From Adiantum capillus-veneris (Eukaryota; Streptophyta; Polypodiopsida; Polypodiales; Pteridaceae), in contig CM043942.1 in assembly GCA_014529385.2 (NCBI GenBank), forward strand, positions 112,188,141 to 112,252,140: a stretch of DNA of 64,000 nucleotides. The letters run 5' to 3'. The position numbers and the translations under genes were made by a program. Under the pieces are notes generated by a model. The model was not told the DNA's origin. It saw only the letters and a list, made by a program, of their open reading frames with translations, and searched no databases. This document shows, in pieces, positions 31,731 to 43,346 of the stretch (position 1 is its first letter; each line of letters starts with the position of its first letter).

Positions 31731-33045
31731 TCCAAGCGGCGTATCTATCAAATTTTGCAGAAAAAAACAATAAGACTTTTTGTAAGTATAAACATATAAT
31801 TACAAAACAATCTGTTTTTCAGCTTATTATTAAAATACGAAAAATTTAATAGAGTAAAGTTAAATACTAACCAAGCCGAAGCGAGGATTGAGAATGTTTA
31901 TAAGGGCGTTTAAGCCCTTTCTGCCCACATATTCGCGCTCGTACGGTGTGGGATCATGTCCTGTCATCGACCACTGTTCGAAACATACAAAGAATATGTT
32001 AAGCTAGAATTTAAAAGTACAAATATCCATAACTATTAAACCTAAAGGGCAATGCAAAAACACTTACAAAGTCAGTCTCAAAGGATGCCCATCCGCCGCT
32101 CTCCAAGTTGTCTGAGATCCTTGCCTCTACTCGCGCTTTGGCTGCCTCCTTTTGTTGCTTCCACTTGTCAGAATTCTCGTGTGCTGCTCGCTTTGCATTA
32201 TTTCAATCTTCTCTTACTAGCCAATCTGGTCTGTTTGACCTATGTTTTATTGCTTTTTGCACTTCAGAATGCTTGTGCTTGCAGTACTCACGCATCCGCA
32301 CCTTCATCAGGTCTTCATTGAAGCGCTCATCTCGATTTGACACAGGAAACTCGTCATGCAGCATGTTGATGACTCTCTCTTTTAGTTCATTTTCACACTT
32401 CACTCTAGGTGTTTAGTATATAATGTTGAAACACCTGGAGGAAAGGCCGCGCATGCGCGGGATCACCTTCTTGCCGTCATCATCGAAGATGATGCCACTG
32501 ATATCGACTGAGTATGGAAAGCGCTCTCACATGTGACACGTGAACCTGTGTGTCTCAATAGAGTCTCAAGTGGCATCTTGAGTGGCATCTTAGTGGGGAT
32601 ACAAACGACAGGTGTCTCCACAAGAGTCTAGGCCCAGAAGCGAGGAGTATCGAGTGGGGTGACTCCCGGAGGAGTAGCGAGTGGTGTGCAGCTAGGAACG
32701 GCCGACAGTTACGTAAAACCTAGAGCAGAGGGTGATATCGTGGCTGGTGTGGGGGCAAACAAAGAAGGGTAAGGTAAAGAGCCTCGATGAATACAAAGCA
32801 GTGTGGAAGCATCAGCGGTGGCTCCTCCACAACAACCACCACCACCACTATAGTGTCGGTGTCTAGAAGAGCGTGTAGATTGTTTAGTCGACATTGAACT
32901 CTCGAAGCACGTTGATCACTGCAAAGGAGAGGAAGACTCTGAAAGAGTAGAACGACGCAACGGTGCTCCGGAGCGATGGAGATCCTCATACCACCTCCTC
33001 TGCTCGGGGTCCAAGGAAGAAAGAAACTGATCATCATCCACACCT
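31722..33045 (-). pseudogene. Second transposase gene (transposase_24-like) of CACTA copy 2
   Basis: This is the counterpart of 6533-7846 with the same exon order. A block ELKERVINMLHDEFPVSNRD ... SEVQKAIKHRSNRPDWLVRED (32203-32403) and the serine-rich part (32709-33045) remain, in different frames. The N-terminal codons (MDDDQFLSSLDPEQR, then RW) have no stop where copy 1 has TAG. Several indels and stops destroy the gene. Confidence 0.8.
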
Positions 33046-33252
33046 GCATTAAATACACGAACATTAAATCTTAATGGTGAATGGAGAAGAAAATCCGAAT
33101 AAGTTATAATTTAATTCACAATTAAATTTCACAATTTTAGCATAGAGACAAGAATGTACAAAACTCCACGTGAATACAATATATGATATAAAAAGGAACA
33201 AAATTGCTCAAATACAATGTCTATGGCTTTAAGAGGTCTCTCTCTCATCCTC

Positions 33253-34838
33253 TCATAGCTCAACATAACTCCCTGTGTCTATATAGAGCCCTCCATTTAG
33301 GCAGATGTCCTCCGTTTCATTTTGTAGGTCCTGCATCTCATAAAGAGTAGCAGCGCCAGGCTCGCCTGACACCACCTCAACGGCTTCCAAATCAGCATCC
33401 TCTCCGATCTGTTCCATTGATGTTGCTGTGATTGGAACATTGTCGCCCTCACGAGTCCGTGCACTATGAGGGGCTACCTCTATGACATAGCACCAGTTTG
33501 GTGCAGACTTTGTAGGATGGAATACCACCTGCAAGAGCCACATAACTTACATAAATTGCTTCAAGACCACTAGTTCTCAAAAGCTGGATGTTAAATATTT
33601 ACACACTTACTTGTTCACAATGCTCAGGTAGTACAAAAGTGTCTCGAAGGTCGGTCTACTTTTTGGTTGAGTCCACCTCAAGGAAACATGACTCCCTCTG
33701 CAGACAATAGCGTTGCAACTCCATGTTTATCTTGAACCATTGCACGTCGAACAAATCCACAAAAAATCCCCTATAATCGATCCTCAAAATTTCTTGTAGA
33801 GTGCCGAAGTAAGTGAGTTCCACCACCGCAGGATCTGCATCAGAGGACCGTCGTCGACTAGATTGTTTTAACTTTGCCATGATTCCATAATCTTGTGTAA
33901 AACGCTTTTTGTTGATGTGTTCCACCCTAAAATGTTGACCTTACCATGTATGACTTATACTACAACCAACACAGATTATGAGTGACCGTCCAAACATCTA
34001 GAAAGCCACGAATCGTACATTGCAAACATACCTTAGTCACGCAATCCTGCAAGTACTCCCACTCCTCCTCAGTCACCTGTTTGCCGCACTGTTGTGCGCT
34101 TTTCAATTGGTTGTGCAACCATCTTAAGCTCATGAATGTTGGTAAGCTCCCAAGACCCACCGGATAATGCTTTGGTGGTCGTCTTCCCTATCTCCACTCA
34201 ATTCGTGCCCTTTGTCGCTCTTGCTTTGCATCCTCGTACTGTGAAATCCACTTTTGCATCACTGGATTGTGAAGCATGCAAAATCAATTGATCTTAGCCT
34301 CTTTATCTTTTGTCATATTCTTTTCAACACCAAGATTTCACATCACAATCCAAGATATGAGCTCATCATCTATGGTTCACCAAAGCGTATCTCGGACACA
34401 GTCAAATTCATCTAGCGTATCTCGAGCACGATCAAATCCGTCTAGCCATGGACTTACATTCAAAGAAATGCTTGATGCAAGGAAGTAGAGGAAAGTGTCA
34501 CACACCTTCTGGGAATTTTTTGTTTATAGAGATCTACTCGATATCTCTTGCAATTACATTTCGGACACTTCTCCATGTCTATGTATTCCTTTGAAAAGAA
34601 TACAGTCGTTAGGACAAGCATGAATAGAATTGTAATCCATCTCCAAGTTTTGCAAGATCTTTTTTTCTTCTAGAGATCTGGCATGACATTATCAGTTGGC
34701 AGTATATGCTCTTTGAGCAATGTACACAGCAAAAAAATAAAAAACACTAATGTAAGTAATTTGGTACATTATACATTTAGAGTTTTTTATTGAAATAGAT
34801 GTGCATTGTAATGATCACTTGAAAAGTGTTGTGAGGCT
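33253..34838 (-). pseudogene. Main transposase gene (3' part) of CACTA copy 2
   Basis: Remnants equivalent to exons 6 (33253-33528), 5 (33610-33950) and 4 (34030-34440) of the copy 1 gene are present, with frameshifts and stops. At about 34447 the sequence jumps from the DUF4218 exon to the middle of exon 2 (CATGGACTTACATTC). This removes the equivalent of roughly 9340-10935 of copy 1, including most of the Transposase_21 core. A short direct duplication (CAAATTCATCTAGCGTATCTCG) precedes the break. The gene continues after the Gypsy insertion at 51099. Confidence 0.88.
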
Positions 34839-34839
34839 G

Positions 34840-35993
34840 TGAGGACTTTTTTGGAGCAAGGGATTGCGCATATGTATATACACATGCATGGTGCATCAAA
34901 TAAAGAATTGCCCATTTTCTAGAGCCAGGTGGTTACGTGGGGTCCACATGTGTACAGGTAGGAAAGCATGTATATAGTGCATCGATTTTCATCGTCACCA
35001 GTACCAGCGTGTTTTTTCTATAATAATGAGGAGTCGGTAGCGTGTAAAACTTCTCGAGGAAGCTATCCGAGGGTGGACGACATGAGGTAAGCAGGTGCGT
35101 CAGATGGCATCTAGTGGCATCATGAGGTCGAATGGGGTCAATAGTTGTACGTTGATACGTACGAACACGACGTGGGTGTTTTCTTGTGATAATTATGCAG
35201 AAAGGTCATCATCAGGACCATATTTTGGGGCCACTTCACTTGGTGGTGGGATGCATTATTGGAAAAGGCTCAGTGCCAAGTGTGCAGAGGATGCAAAAAG
35301 GTGACAACTATACACTGCGAGGTCAGTTTTTGGCATGTTCGGGGTCCATTTGAGGTCAACTAAAAGGCCAAGGGTGCCAAAGTAATAAAGCTACGTGTGG
35401 GAACTGAAAAAATAGAGAGAAGACCAGAAAAATAGTGGAGAGAAGAGGAGGAACAACTGCAACTGTGTTTTTGCTCATTTTGGAGCCTGTTTTAGCCGTA
35501 AGCTGCTCATCTGAGGTCGGATTTGAGCACTTTGACATTGTAGACTAGGGTTTTGGGCCGTTCTGGACGCGATGGCACTGTCCATTTTTCCAAATTTCTC
35601 AGTGTTTTTTTGGTTTTTTGGCTATGTAAGTTTCTCCTATGAGCGAAGCTTCTTCTCCAATTTGTGATTGTATCTGTCATTTTTACCCATATTGTGTGAG
35701 CTGTTTTCCCCATTGGTGTTGGCCCAAGCTCAATTATATCTAAAAATCAGAAATTCTCCTCTTTTGAGCTGAGTTTTGTGTGTGTGTGTGTGTGTGTGTT
35801 TCTCTTTGTGTGGAGTGGATAAGTGGGTAGTCTCTCTCCTCTCACTCCAGAGGTGTGTTCCCTCTCTCGGCCAGGCGGGTTGTATAAGCTGAGTGGTGCC
35901 CCATAGAGTGTGTGTGTGTGTGTGTGTGTGTATCATAACAAGAGTGTGTGTCGGGTCATTATAGAGGCATTCTGTGTGTTTCCATCCCGCTCA
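34840..35993 (+). repeat. 5' LTR of the outer Gypsy element
   Basis: The LTR is about 1154 bp. It contains TATA-like and GT microsatellite sequence (35777-35800 and 35909-35932). Ends are set from the pairwise match and may be off by a few bases. Confidence 0.85.
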
Positions 35994-36001
35994 GATTCTT
36001 T

Positions 36002-36019
36002 TGGTGCCCCCACTGAGGA
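36002..36019 (+). other. Primer-binding site of the outer Gypsy element
   Basis: TGGTGCCCCCACTGAGGA lies 8 bases after the LTR end. The same 18 bases occur, inverted, beside the inner Gypsy element's LTR (46167-46184). That both elements share it supports a primer site; I cannot name the tRNA with certainty. Confidence 0.7.
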
Positions 36020-37048
36020 CCTTCTTCGAGTACCTTCTGCTTCGAGCTTCAAGCTTCAAGATTCGGGATTACAGGTTGCAGGTTACAGGTTACAGGTTGC
36101 AGGGATAGGTATAGGTGATTCACATAGGTCTAGGTAGCTGGAGTACAGTTATATACTAGCAGTGGTGTCACTTGCAGTTGTTGTGGGTATGCATCATTTG
36201 GCGCATGTTTGAGCACATTGTCTGCTGGATTGTACGTTACTTGTGGAAACTGCCATTTTACGCCTTTGTGGAGCCATATTTGGTTTTGTTTGGCAGTTCC
36301 AGCCATTTCTGAGACTTGGTCTGGAAGATAGTCATCTCTGAGACTTGACTATACGAGATTTTCATAAGCCTTCGTGTGAGGGTCGATAGCGTGAGGTTTT
36401 ATTGAGCTTGGGGATTCTCAAATGTGGAGATCCTTTCGGTGATACAGGTAGCTGGAGCACCCTTGTCGTGACCTCGCCATAGGCTATGTACTAGTGATTC
36501 CTAATTGATGCTCGGGTTCTATTGTTGACAGTTTATGCATACATATACAGTCTATATTTTGGATTCCTCCTGCTCTACTTCTGGGGAAACTCTGTCAAAA
36601 AATTTCCAAGTTATGATGGTTGTTTTTTTGGTCTTTTGAGCCATTTATGCTGTTATGCTGCTGAAATTCTAGCAAAATCAGAGGATAAGTCGGATGTGCC
36701 TTCTTGGGAGCAGCATGGTTGGCTTTAATGGATGATCAAAATGGACCTCATTCACTCCTTTCCATTTAACACAAAGAATCCACAGAAATGTTCATGTGTC
36801 CAGGAAGATTTTTTTCCAGCAACGCATAGTCTTTATGTTTAGGCCAAGAAGATTAAGAGAGATATTGGAATGTCCTTTGCCTGTTGTAATTCTGATGATC
36901 AACTATGAAAACTCATTTGATGTGCATGTGTTTGTCCTTATCTAAAGACAAGCTCCATTGAAGTCTCTAGGGATTGAGTGAGTCAAAAGTTTTGGGTTCT
37001 TGTACGTGTGTTCGAAGGGGTTCTCAAAGCATTGAAACTTAGGTATCC
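36020..37048. other. Leader of the outer Gypsy element
   Basis: This is the untranslated region between primer site and gag. It holds a short repeat GGTTACAGGTTACAGGTTGC near 36074. I recognise no gene. Confidence 0.6.
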
Positions 37049-38403
37049 ATGGCTTTCTCTTATCCAGAATTTCATGGAAGAAGTGATGAAGATGTGGAAG
37101 ACTTTTTGGAAATGATGGAGGTTGTCTGTATTAGTAACCAGGTTCATGACCCGACGCAGATGTTACGTCTTCTCCAAATCTGTTTGAAGAGTGATGCACG
37201 AGTTTGGTCCAAAGCATTTGAAGAGGAGTTGCGTGTGGCTGATCCACCTATAAGATTGAGTTGGGACAATCTAAGGCATGGATTGGAAGTGGATTTTGTG
37301 AAGATAGAAGATCCTGACAAAGTGTAGCAAGAAGTACAAGGTTTGGTGTAAAAGGAGGTGAGCCAGTAGATGCGTACATACGTAAGTTTTCATTGGCATG
37401 GGAGCGAATGTGCAAGGTCTTAGCACCACAAGTACCCCCACCTGACATGATGAAGAAGGACAGGTTCTTGGCTGGTCTTTGGGAGAATATAAGTTGGAGA
37501 GTGAAGCTAAAGAAGCCCAGGACATATGAAGATGCACTAGGGTAGCAAGGAACTAAGACTGGAAGCTGAGGAAAATGAGCTAGCTAGGAGTAGAGTCTTT
37601 GCCCATGAGGTCTGAATTTCAGCCTAGGGACTCTTTGCAAGGTCACATGCTAGGGGTTCTTCATGAACCAGTGGTTCCTGTTACTCCTCAGGTTATGCCA
37701 GCAGTGGTCACTACAACAGTGCAAGATAATGAGCTAAGGTAAGACATAAGGGAAGTGGTAGATTTAGTGAAGAATCTCAGCCTAAACATGCTAGGTCAAG
37801 TGGGAAATAATCGAGGTCGAGGGAGGTTTGTAAATCAGCCACCACAGGAGGTGAAGAAAGACCCAAGAATGGTGTTGGACAAAGCAATGGTAGGTTTTGG
37901 AGGCAAACGTCCACGTGTTATAATTGTGGAGAGTTGGGCCACATCAGGCCGCAATGTGATAAGCCACCAAGGATGGGGGGAGACATGTATCCATTGCCAA
38001 GACAGGTGCTAACTAGGTCAAATGATTATGGCATCGAAATCAAGGGAGAAGAAGGAACTAGTGGATTAACCCAGGAGGAAAAGGGAAAGACAAAAGTGAT
38101 TAGTGTAGTCACCTTGGAGAAGGCATCAAAGCTAGAGGATACATTAGTGATGCCTATTGGGAAGAGGACTACAGAGGAAAAGGAAGGAAGAAGTGCCCCA
38201 GGTCCTAGTAAGAAGAGAGGAAAGAGTCATGAAGGCGAGGATGTCAAGGCTAAGAGAAAAAGAACGGCTCCTCGCAAGTTTCATGTTTCATATTTTCCAC
38301 TAGGGGATGGGCAATTAAGCTATGACTTGAAGGAGGATTTGACAAGCAGAAAGGCAGATGTTACTTTTGGGCAGCTTATAGAGATGGTACCTAAGCTAAA
38401 GTG
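37049..38403 (+). pseudogene. gag of the outer Gypsy element, broken
   Basis: The capsid-like part starts MAFSYPEFHGRSDEDVEDFL and runs to 37327, where two stops (TAG, TAA) and a frame change occur. It continues with VDAYIRKFSLAWERMCKVLA, GLWENISWRVKLKKPRTYED. A CCHC zinc knuckle (CYNCGELGHIRPQC, spacing CX2CX4HX4C) lies at 37916-37957 and opens a frame to 38403 with a basic Lys-rich C-terminal part. In such elements gag packages the RNA. Several stops make this copy dead. The sequence after 38404 continues as a gag-protease linker for about 90 bp and then meets the inner element. Confidence 0.85.
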
Positions 38404-38490
38404 ACAGTGGAAGAGGATGGTTAACCCAATGGAGAAAGAGCCAGAGAGAGGTCCAGTGAAGGTGTTGGTGATGGATGAGCTACAAGAAAT

Positions 38491-40266
38491 TGGCTTCTCA
38501 AGCTATAGCATAGTGCTCTTGCTTATGGCTCCTCTTTTTGTGCTAGCTACACCCTCCTTTTATAGCAATTTTGAAGGCTAGGGTTACTCCTCTAACCATG
38601 GTTGGGTTAGATTTTCAGCAATTTATCTAATTTCTTTTTCTTGGAATTATCAAGAAGTTGGTGGGGAAAGAGAGAGGAGAGAAATGGAGGTGATAGGACT
38701 TTTCATGGTGGGTTAGTGTTAGTAGAGTTAGTATTAATTTACAAATGGAATTGGATATTTACAATGGGAGTATCCATGTAGGATACAAATAAGGAAAAAA
38801 AACTCTTAAGAGGTAAGAAAAGGTGGATTTCTTACAAGGTTGATGCTCCAAGTGTCTTGAGTAGGGCCAATTTTGACGCTTGTTGACGGTCCACTAGCTT
38901 TGACGGTACATTTTTTCTCCACTCTTGACCTTCCCTGAGAGACAAGGTAATTGAAGCTGAGTAATCAACCACCATGATGCTGTCTTTTAAGAGGCTGAAT
39001 TTTGTGGTTTTTTTATAGATATGGGTAATTTGGAGGAGGAAAAATGAGACTAGGTGGTCAATTTTGGAATGGAATTGTGTGTGGGAGGTATGAGTTCACC
39101 ATGGTTTCTCTTATTCTTCAAGGTTGAGGAGAAGGTGAGTAGGGTGCAGAGAGGAGTGGTGTGAGAGGTGGGGATGATGAGTGGAGAAGTGTGTGTGAAA
39201 GAGGAAAATGATAAAGTGGAAGAGAGAGTGTGGCTGCATAGCATGGGAAAACTGGGGTCCACTAATAAAATCATAGCTCACAGCTCGTAGCTCAAACAAA
39301 TATCAAAAAATTTGAGGCAAAAGTTCAGCCCATGAGCTACAACTTTTGTTTGTATCACCTTTTCAAATTCGGAGAGCAAGTGAACTTTAAAAATTCAGCA
39401 AAACTGACTGTTTTTTTCCACTGCACAAAGTCCTTGTGGGGTCCTTCTTTGGATGATTCTTTTGAATACCTCCAAGAGTGGGCCCTCCATAGTGCATGTA
39501 TGCATGCCACCTACCCTTGACCTTATTTGGTAGGTCTATAATTGAAGATATTGTTGAGATCATGATATAAGTGAATAGTACAACTAAGAAAATCAAATAT
39601 TGAGGGGTCTAAAAACTATGTACATGTCAAATATAAATAATATAAGTGGAAAAAATATAAAGGGGTCAAAAGAAATCTCTCTCATTATGAGGCTACCATA
39701 AAAAGATAAATATTTTTGGTGTTCTAATTTTTTAGAAAAAAACAAAATAGATGTAGGAAGGGAAAAATCACAATAGTGAAAAAATATACACATAAATAAA
39801 ACTAGTTTTTTTGGATTTTTGTTGGGGTGGAGTTACACCAAATATAAGAGAAGCTTACATGAAAATATTTCTATATGGAATAAAGAGTATGAAAAATGGT
39901 AAGAAAAATTGTGGTAATGGTGAGGCAATGTACAGAGCATAAATAACACACACCTAGGTAGAAATATTTAAATAAATACCAAAATAATTATGAAAAAATC
40001 TTTTATTTAGGCCCTATATACAAAGAAATATTTACATACACATGGGCCATAATATACTTATATTTTTTATTTTTTTTGGCTCAATTAGCCCAATGCCTAG
40101 CTAATTGAGGGTTTTTTATTTCAGTAAGGAGATATGGGAAAAGTCCCCTAACTCACACGCACCTATATACAGTGAAATGGTAGGGATAGCCATAGCGTTT
40201 GGGTGAATTTGGTAGGGTGAGGTAACTCACTGTGGTAATTACAAAGAGCCGAAAAAATGGCTATCA
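38491..40266 (-). repeat. 3' LTR of the inner Gypsy element, probably truncated
   Basis: These 1776 bp match 47112-48886 with only a few substitutions and indels. The corresponding end part (46188-47111 of the other LTR, with a GA microsatellite) is missing here, which points to a deletion at 38490/38491. Confidence 0.85.
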
Positions 40267-40294
40267 TTAGTCCTCCCCCTGGATGATGGTATAT

Positions 40295-41962
40295 TCATGT
40301 ACCATCATAGAGCATCTTTTCTAAAGAGAGTGCTTCAGAGTCCTTGATGAGATTTTTATTGTTTGGCCCCTTAGAATTTTGGCTAGAGTTACACTCATGC
40401 TTCATGTAAAAATACTTACATGAGACAGTGGCCTTTTGACAGATCTTTGGTAGATCCTTTGGTAGAAGGTGACTCAAATAGGGCTTCAAGTGATACCCGT
40501 TTACTTTCCTGGAGTGCTCTTTACCATTCAAGTCCATAAGCTGATAGTAACTTGAATTGAAAGCCTTCTTGACTATGTATGGCCCTTTCCATCTTGTTTC
40601 AAATTTGGCATCAAAACGATTATCGAGTCGATTGTCATACCTTAGCACAAGATCTCCTTCATTGATGCCTTTGTCCTTCAGTTTCTTGTCAAGCTTCTCC
40701 TTCGCCTGCGTAGCTTTCCTCTTGTAGCACTCGTATGCTGCTTCTCTTTTCCACTCAAGCTCAGCTAAGGTAAGAAGTCGATCCATCCATGCTTCTTGAT
40801 CATCTTGTGCTACTTTGCCATGAAGTCGCATTGTTGGAATGTTGAGCTCAATTGGTTGTAAAGCCTCTTGACCATAGACCAAGTGAAATGGTGTAAACTC
40901 CGTGGCTCCCCTATATGTGGTTCGATACGCCCACAAGGCACCATCCAAGAGGTCATCCCACAACTTTGTCTTGTTTCTCACCATCTTTCTAATGATGCCT
41001 GCAATGCCACCATTAGCTTTTTCTACCAAACCATTTGATTGGGGATAGTAGGGTGTACTGTGACAATGTAGAATGCGAAGTTCTTCACAGACTTCTGTGA
41101 GAAATCCCTTTCTAAACCCTGGACCATTATCAGAAACAATCTCCAAAGGTGTGCCAAATCTACAACAAATGTGAGTGTAGACGAATTTGCTCACTGTCCT
41201 CTCATTTATCTTTGCCACACTTTGTGCTTCCACCCACCTAGTCATATAGTCTACAGCCACTAGAATGTAGAGTTTACCATTTTTTGTCCTAGGTAGAGGA
41301 CCCATAGCATCAATGCCCCACTTTTCAAAGGGTCCATTTGCAAGCACAATTTGCCTTGGACCATAAATCAATCTTCTATTCCCATTTACCTGACAATTGT
41401 GACAACTTTTACACCAATGTTGGACATCCACATGCAGACTTGGCCAAACATACCCCGCAAGCAAAATCTTCTTCACAGTTAATTCTTGGGAAAAATGACC
41501 ACCACATGCCTCTTCATGCAAACCTTTTAGAATGGCTGGAATTTCCGTGATAGTTGGTACTCTTCTGCACACTTTATCCTTCCCTCTTTGATAGAGGGAG
41601 CCTTCTAGGAAGAGATACATGCTTGCCTTCTTCATGAGTCTCCTCTTCTGAGCCTTCGTGAAGTCTTGTGGAAACTCACCCTCCAAAATGTAGCCAATAA
41701 TGGGAGCCAATGACTCCAATCCTTGGTATCTCGGTTGCTTGACAGCTGCTGCCACCATGATGACCTGCACTTCTCTCTCAACACATGTAACTGCTTGTTG
41801 TGCAAGTAAATCGGCATCTTCATTTTGTTTCCTCGGAATATGATATAGTTGCACTTCTTCAAACTGATTAAACATCTTACGAATGGCATGAAATTTTGTC
41901 CTTAAGCTTTCATTCTTGCATGCCCAAATGCCTAAAATCTGTTTAAACAATGAGAAGTGCAT
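40295..41962 (-). CDS. Second RNase H (end) and integrase of the inner Gypsy element
   Basis: A 555-codon open frame. It starts within the second, archaeal-type RNase H (HIPRKQNEDADLLAQQAV, residues ~41-58). The HHCC zinc-binding region of integrase follows (HEEACGGHF ... CKSCHNCQ, ~148-197). The catalytic core has the three acidic residues in their usual setting: GIDAMGPLP (D), SDNGPGF (D) and NGLVEKANG (E), about residues 215-320. The C-terminal part ends in a GPYIVKKAF...YYQLMDLNG domain that guides insertion in some lineages. Integrase inserts the cDNA copy into the genome. The upstream end is cut from the polyprotein by a frameshift near 41963, so a normal polyprotein is not made. Confidence 0.88.
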   Translation of the reverse strand: MHFSLFKQILGIWACKNESLRTKFHAIRKMFNQFEEVQLYHIPRKQNEDADLLAQQAVTCVEREVQVIMVAAAVKQPRYQGLESLAPIIGYILEGEFPQDFTKAQKRRLMKKASMYLFLEGSLYQRGKDKVCRRVPTITEIPAILKGLHEEACGGHFSQELTVKKILLAGYVWPSLHVDVQHWCKSCHNCQVNGNRRLIYGPRQIVLANGPFEKWGIDAMGPLPRTKNGKLYILVAVDYMTRWVEAQSVAKINERTVSKFVYTHICCRFGTPLEIVSDNGPGFRKGFLTEVCEELRILHCHSTPYYPQSNGLVEKANGGIAGIIRKMVRNKTKLWDDLLDGALWAYRTTYRGATEFTPFHLVYGQEALQPIELNIPTMRLHGKVAQDDQEAWMDRLLTLAELEWKREAAYECYKRKATQAKEKLDKKLKDKGINEGDLVLRYDNRLDNRFDAKFETRWKGPYIVKKAFNSSYYQLMDLNGKEHSRKVNGYHLKPYLSHLLPKDLPKICQKATVSCKYFYMKHECNSSQNSKGPNNKNLIKDSEALSLEKMLYDGT

Positions 41963-42539
41963 CTCCCTTTACCATGAGACGTTTTATCCCTTGGCCAATG
42001 CACATCTTCAAACCATGAAGTAGTGTGTCGTATTCTGCTTCATTGTTGCTAGTTGAACCTAGTAGATTGACCTTCTCTTTCATGACCACCTCTCCACTTG
42101 GGTTGAGCAACACTAGCCCTCCCCTTGCTTTCCCTGTGGCTCATCGAAAAACTCCATCAAAGAACAAGGTAAACACATTGGGAATACTTTTTGGTGGTGG
42201 CAATGGTAGGGTCTTTACTTGAGGCACCTTAATTTCTTTCTCATGTACCCTATAAGTGAGAATCCCTGCCAATTGTGCACGCACACTATCTTCTACCTTG
42301 AAAGAGTATTGGAACTCTTGCAACTCCATAATCCACTTTGAGATCCTAGTACTAAGATTCATTTGAGATGACACCCAAGGGAACAAATTTTCTGCAGTGA
42401 GAATTACAAAAGGTTTTGGTAGCAGGTAGGATCTAAACTTTCTCACCGCAAACATGAGAGAAAGCATCATGAGTTCTGCTTCTGTGTAATCTCTCTCCAA
42501 AGCATTCATGACCCTACTAGCAAAGTAGATGGGTCGCAT
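41963..42539 (-). pseudogene. RNase H of the RT and start of the second RNase H, inner Gypsy element
   Basis: 42539-42260 carries the RT-linked RNase H (RPIYFASRVMNALERDYTEA, then FRSYLLPKPFVILTAEN). From 42190 a second RNase H begins (LFFDGVFR) and, after a TGA at about 42141, continues in frame with GLVLLNPSGEVVMKEKVNLL, STSNNEAEYDTLLHGLKMCI and KGDALLIV. The TNNEAEY and KGD motifs define the archaeal-like aRNH found in Tat-lineage Gypsy elements. One stop and one frameshift separate it from the integrase frame. Confidence 0.85.
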
Positions 42540-42557
42540 CCTTGTACTGTGGGGATC

Positions 42558-43346
42558 TTATTGTAGCAACACAGCACCAATTGTTTCCCTTCCAACACTA
42601 GAGCTAACAAAGAATGTGTACTCCCAACAAGGAGGCATGAGTGTTGGTAGCTCTGACAAAATGACTTTAATGTTACAAAAATACTCTTCAAGCTCATCAG
42701 ACCATGCAAATTCTACTTGTTGTGTCAACTTTTGCAAAGGATGAAGCAACTCCGAAGCTAAGTGAATAAAGCGTGACATATACTTCACTTTTTGAATGAA
42801 TGATATGACCTCTTTGAGATTCTTGGGTGAGGGGAGCTCAATAAGAGCCTTTGCCTTTGAAGGATCCACCTCAATGCCTTTATAGGAAACCTTGTGACCA
42901 AGCAAGATCACTTCATCCTCAGCTATGTGAAACTTGTCGGGGTTGAGTTGACCTCCCATATCATAGAGCTTCTTTAAACCTTCTTCTACCCTTTGTAGAT
43001 GCAATGATTTTGAGCTATAAATGCAAAAATCATCAATAAAAACCCTAATGGACTTTCCAAAGAATGCTTGAAACACCATGTTCATGAAGCGTTGGAAAGT
43101 TGCAGGAGCATTTGTCAGGCCAAATGGCATGACTCTAAAAGCATAACAACCCCAAGGAGTGATAAAGGTTGTTTTCAATTGATCCTCCAATGCGATACCT
43201 ATTTGAAAGTAACCCGAGTAGCCATCACACATAGTGTACTTCTCATGAACAGCTACTTCATTTAGTATCTCATCCTGAAATGGGAGGGGAAAGTGATCTC
43301 TTTTTGTTGCCTCATTAAGTGGACGATAATCCACACACACCTCCAC
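42558..43346 (-). pseudogene. Reverse transcriptase of the inner Gypsy element
   Basis: The frame holds RT motifs in order: VDYRPLNEATKRDHFPLP, YTMCDGYSGYFQI (first catalytic Asp), MPFGLTNAPATFQRFMN, and VFIDDFCIYS (the DD pair, near 43013-43042), followed by LLGHKVSYKGIEVDP. RT copies the element RNA into DNA. The frame overlaps the end of the gag-protease frame (43262-45574) with a shift of one base at about 43345, inside the codons before VDYRP, which looks like a single-base loss in a G run and not a programmed site. A stop separates it from the RNase H frame near 42558. Confidence 0.88.

Noticed and set aside
39050-39300. Ser/Thr/His-rich frames repeated at 39.1 and 47.7 kb
   Set aside because: They lie in the two LTRs of the inner Gypsy element and are conserved only because the LTRs are.
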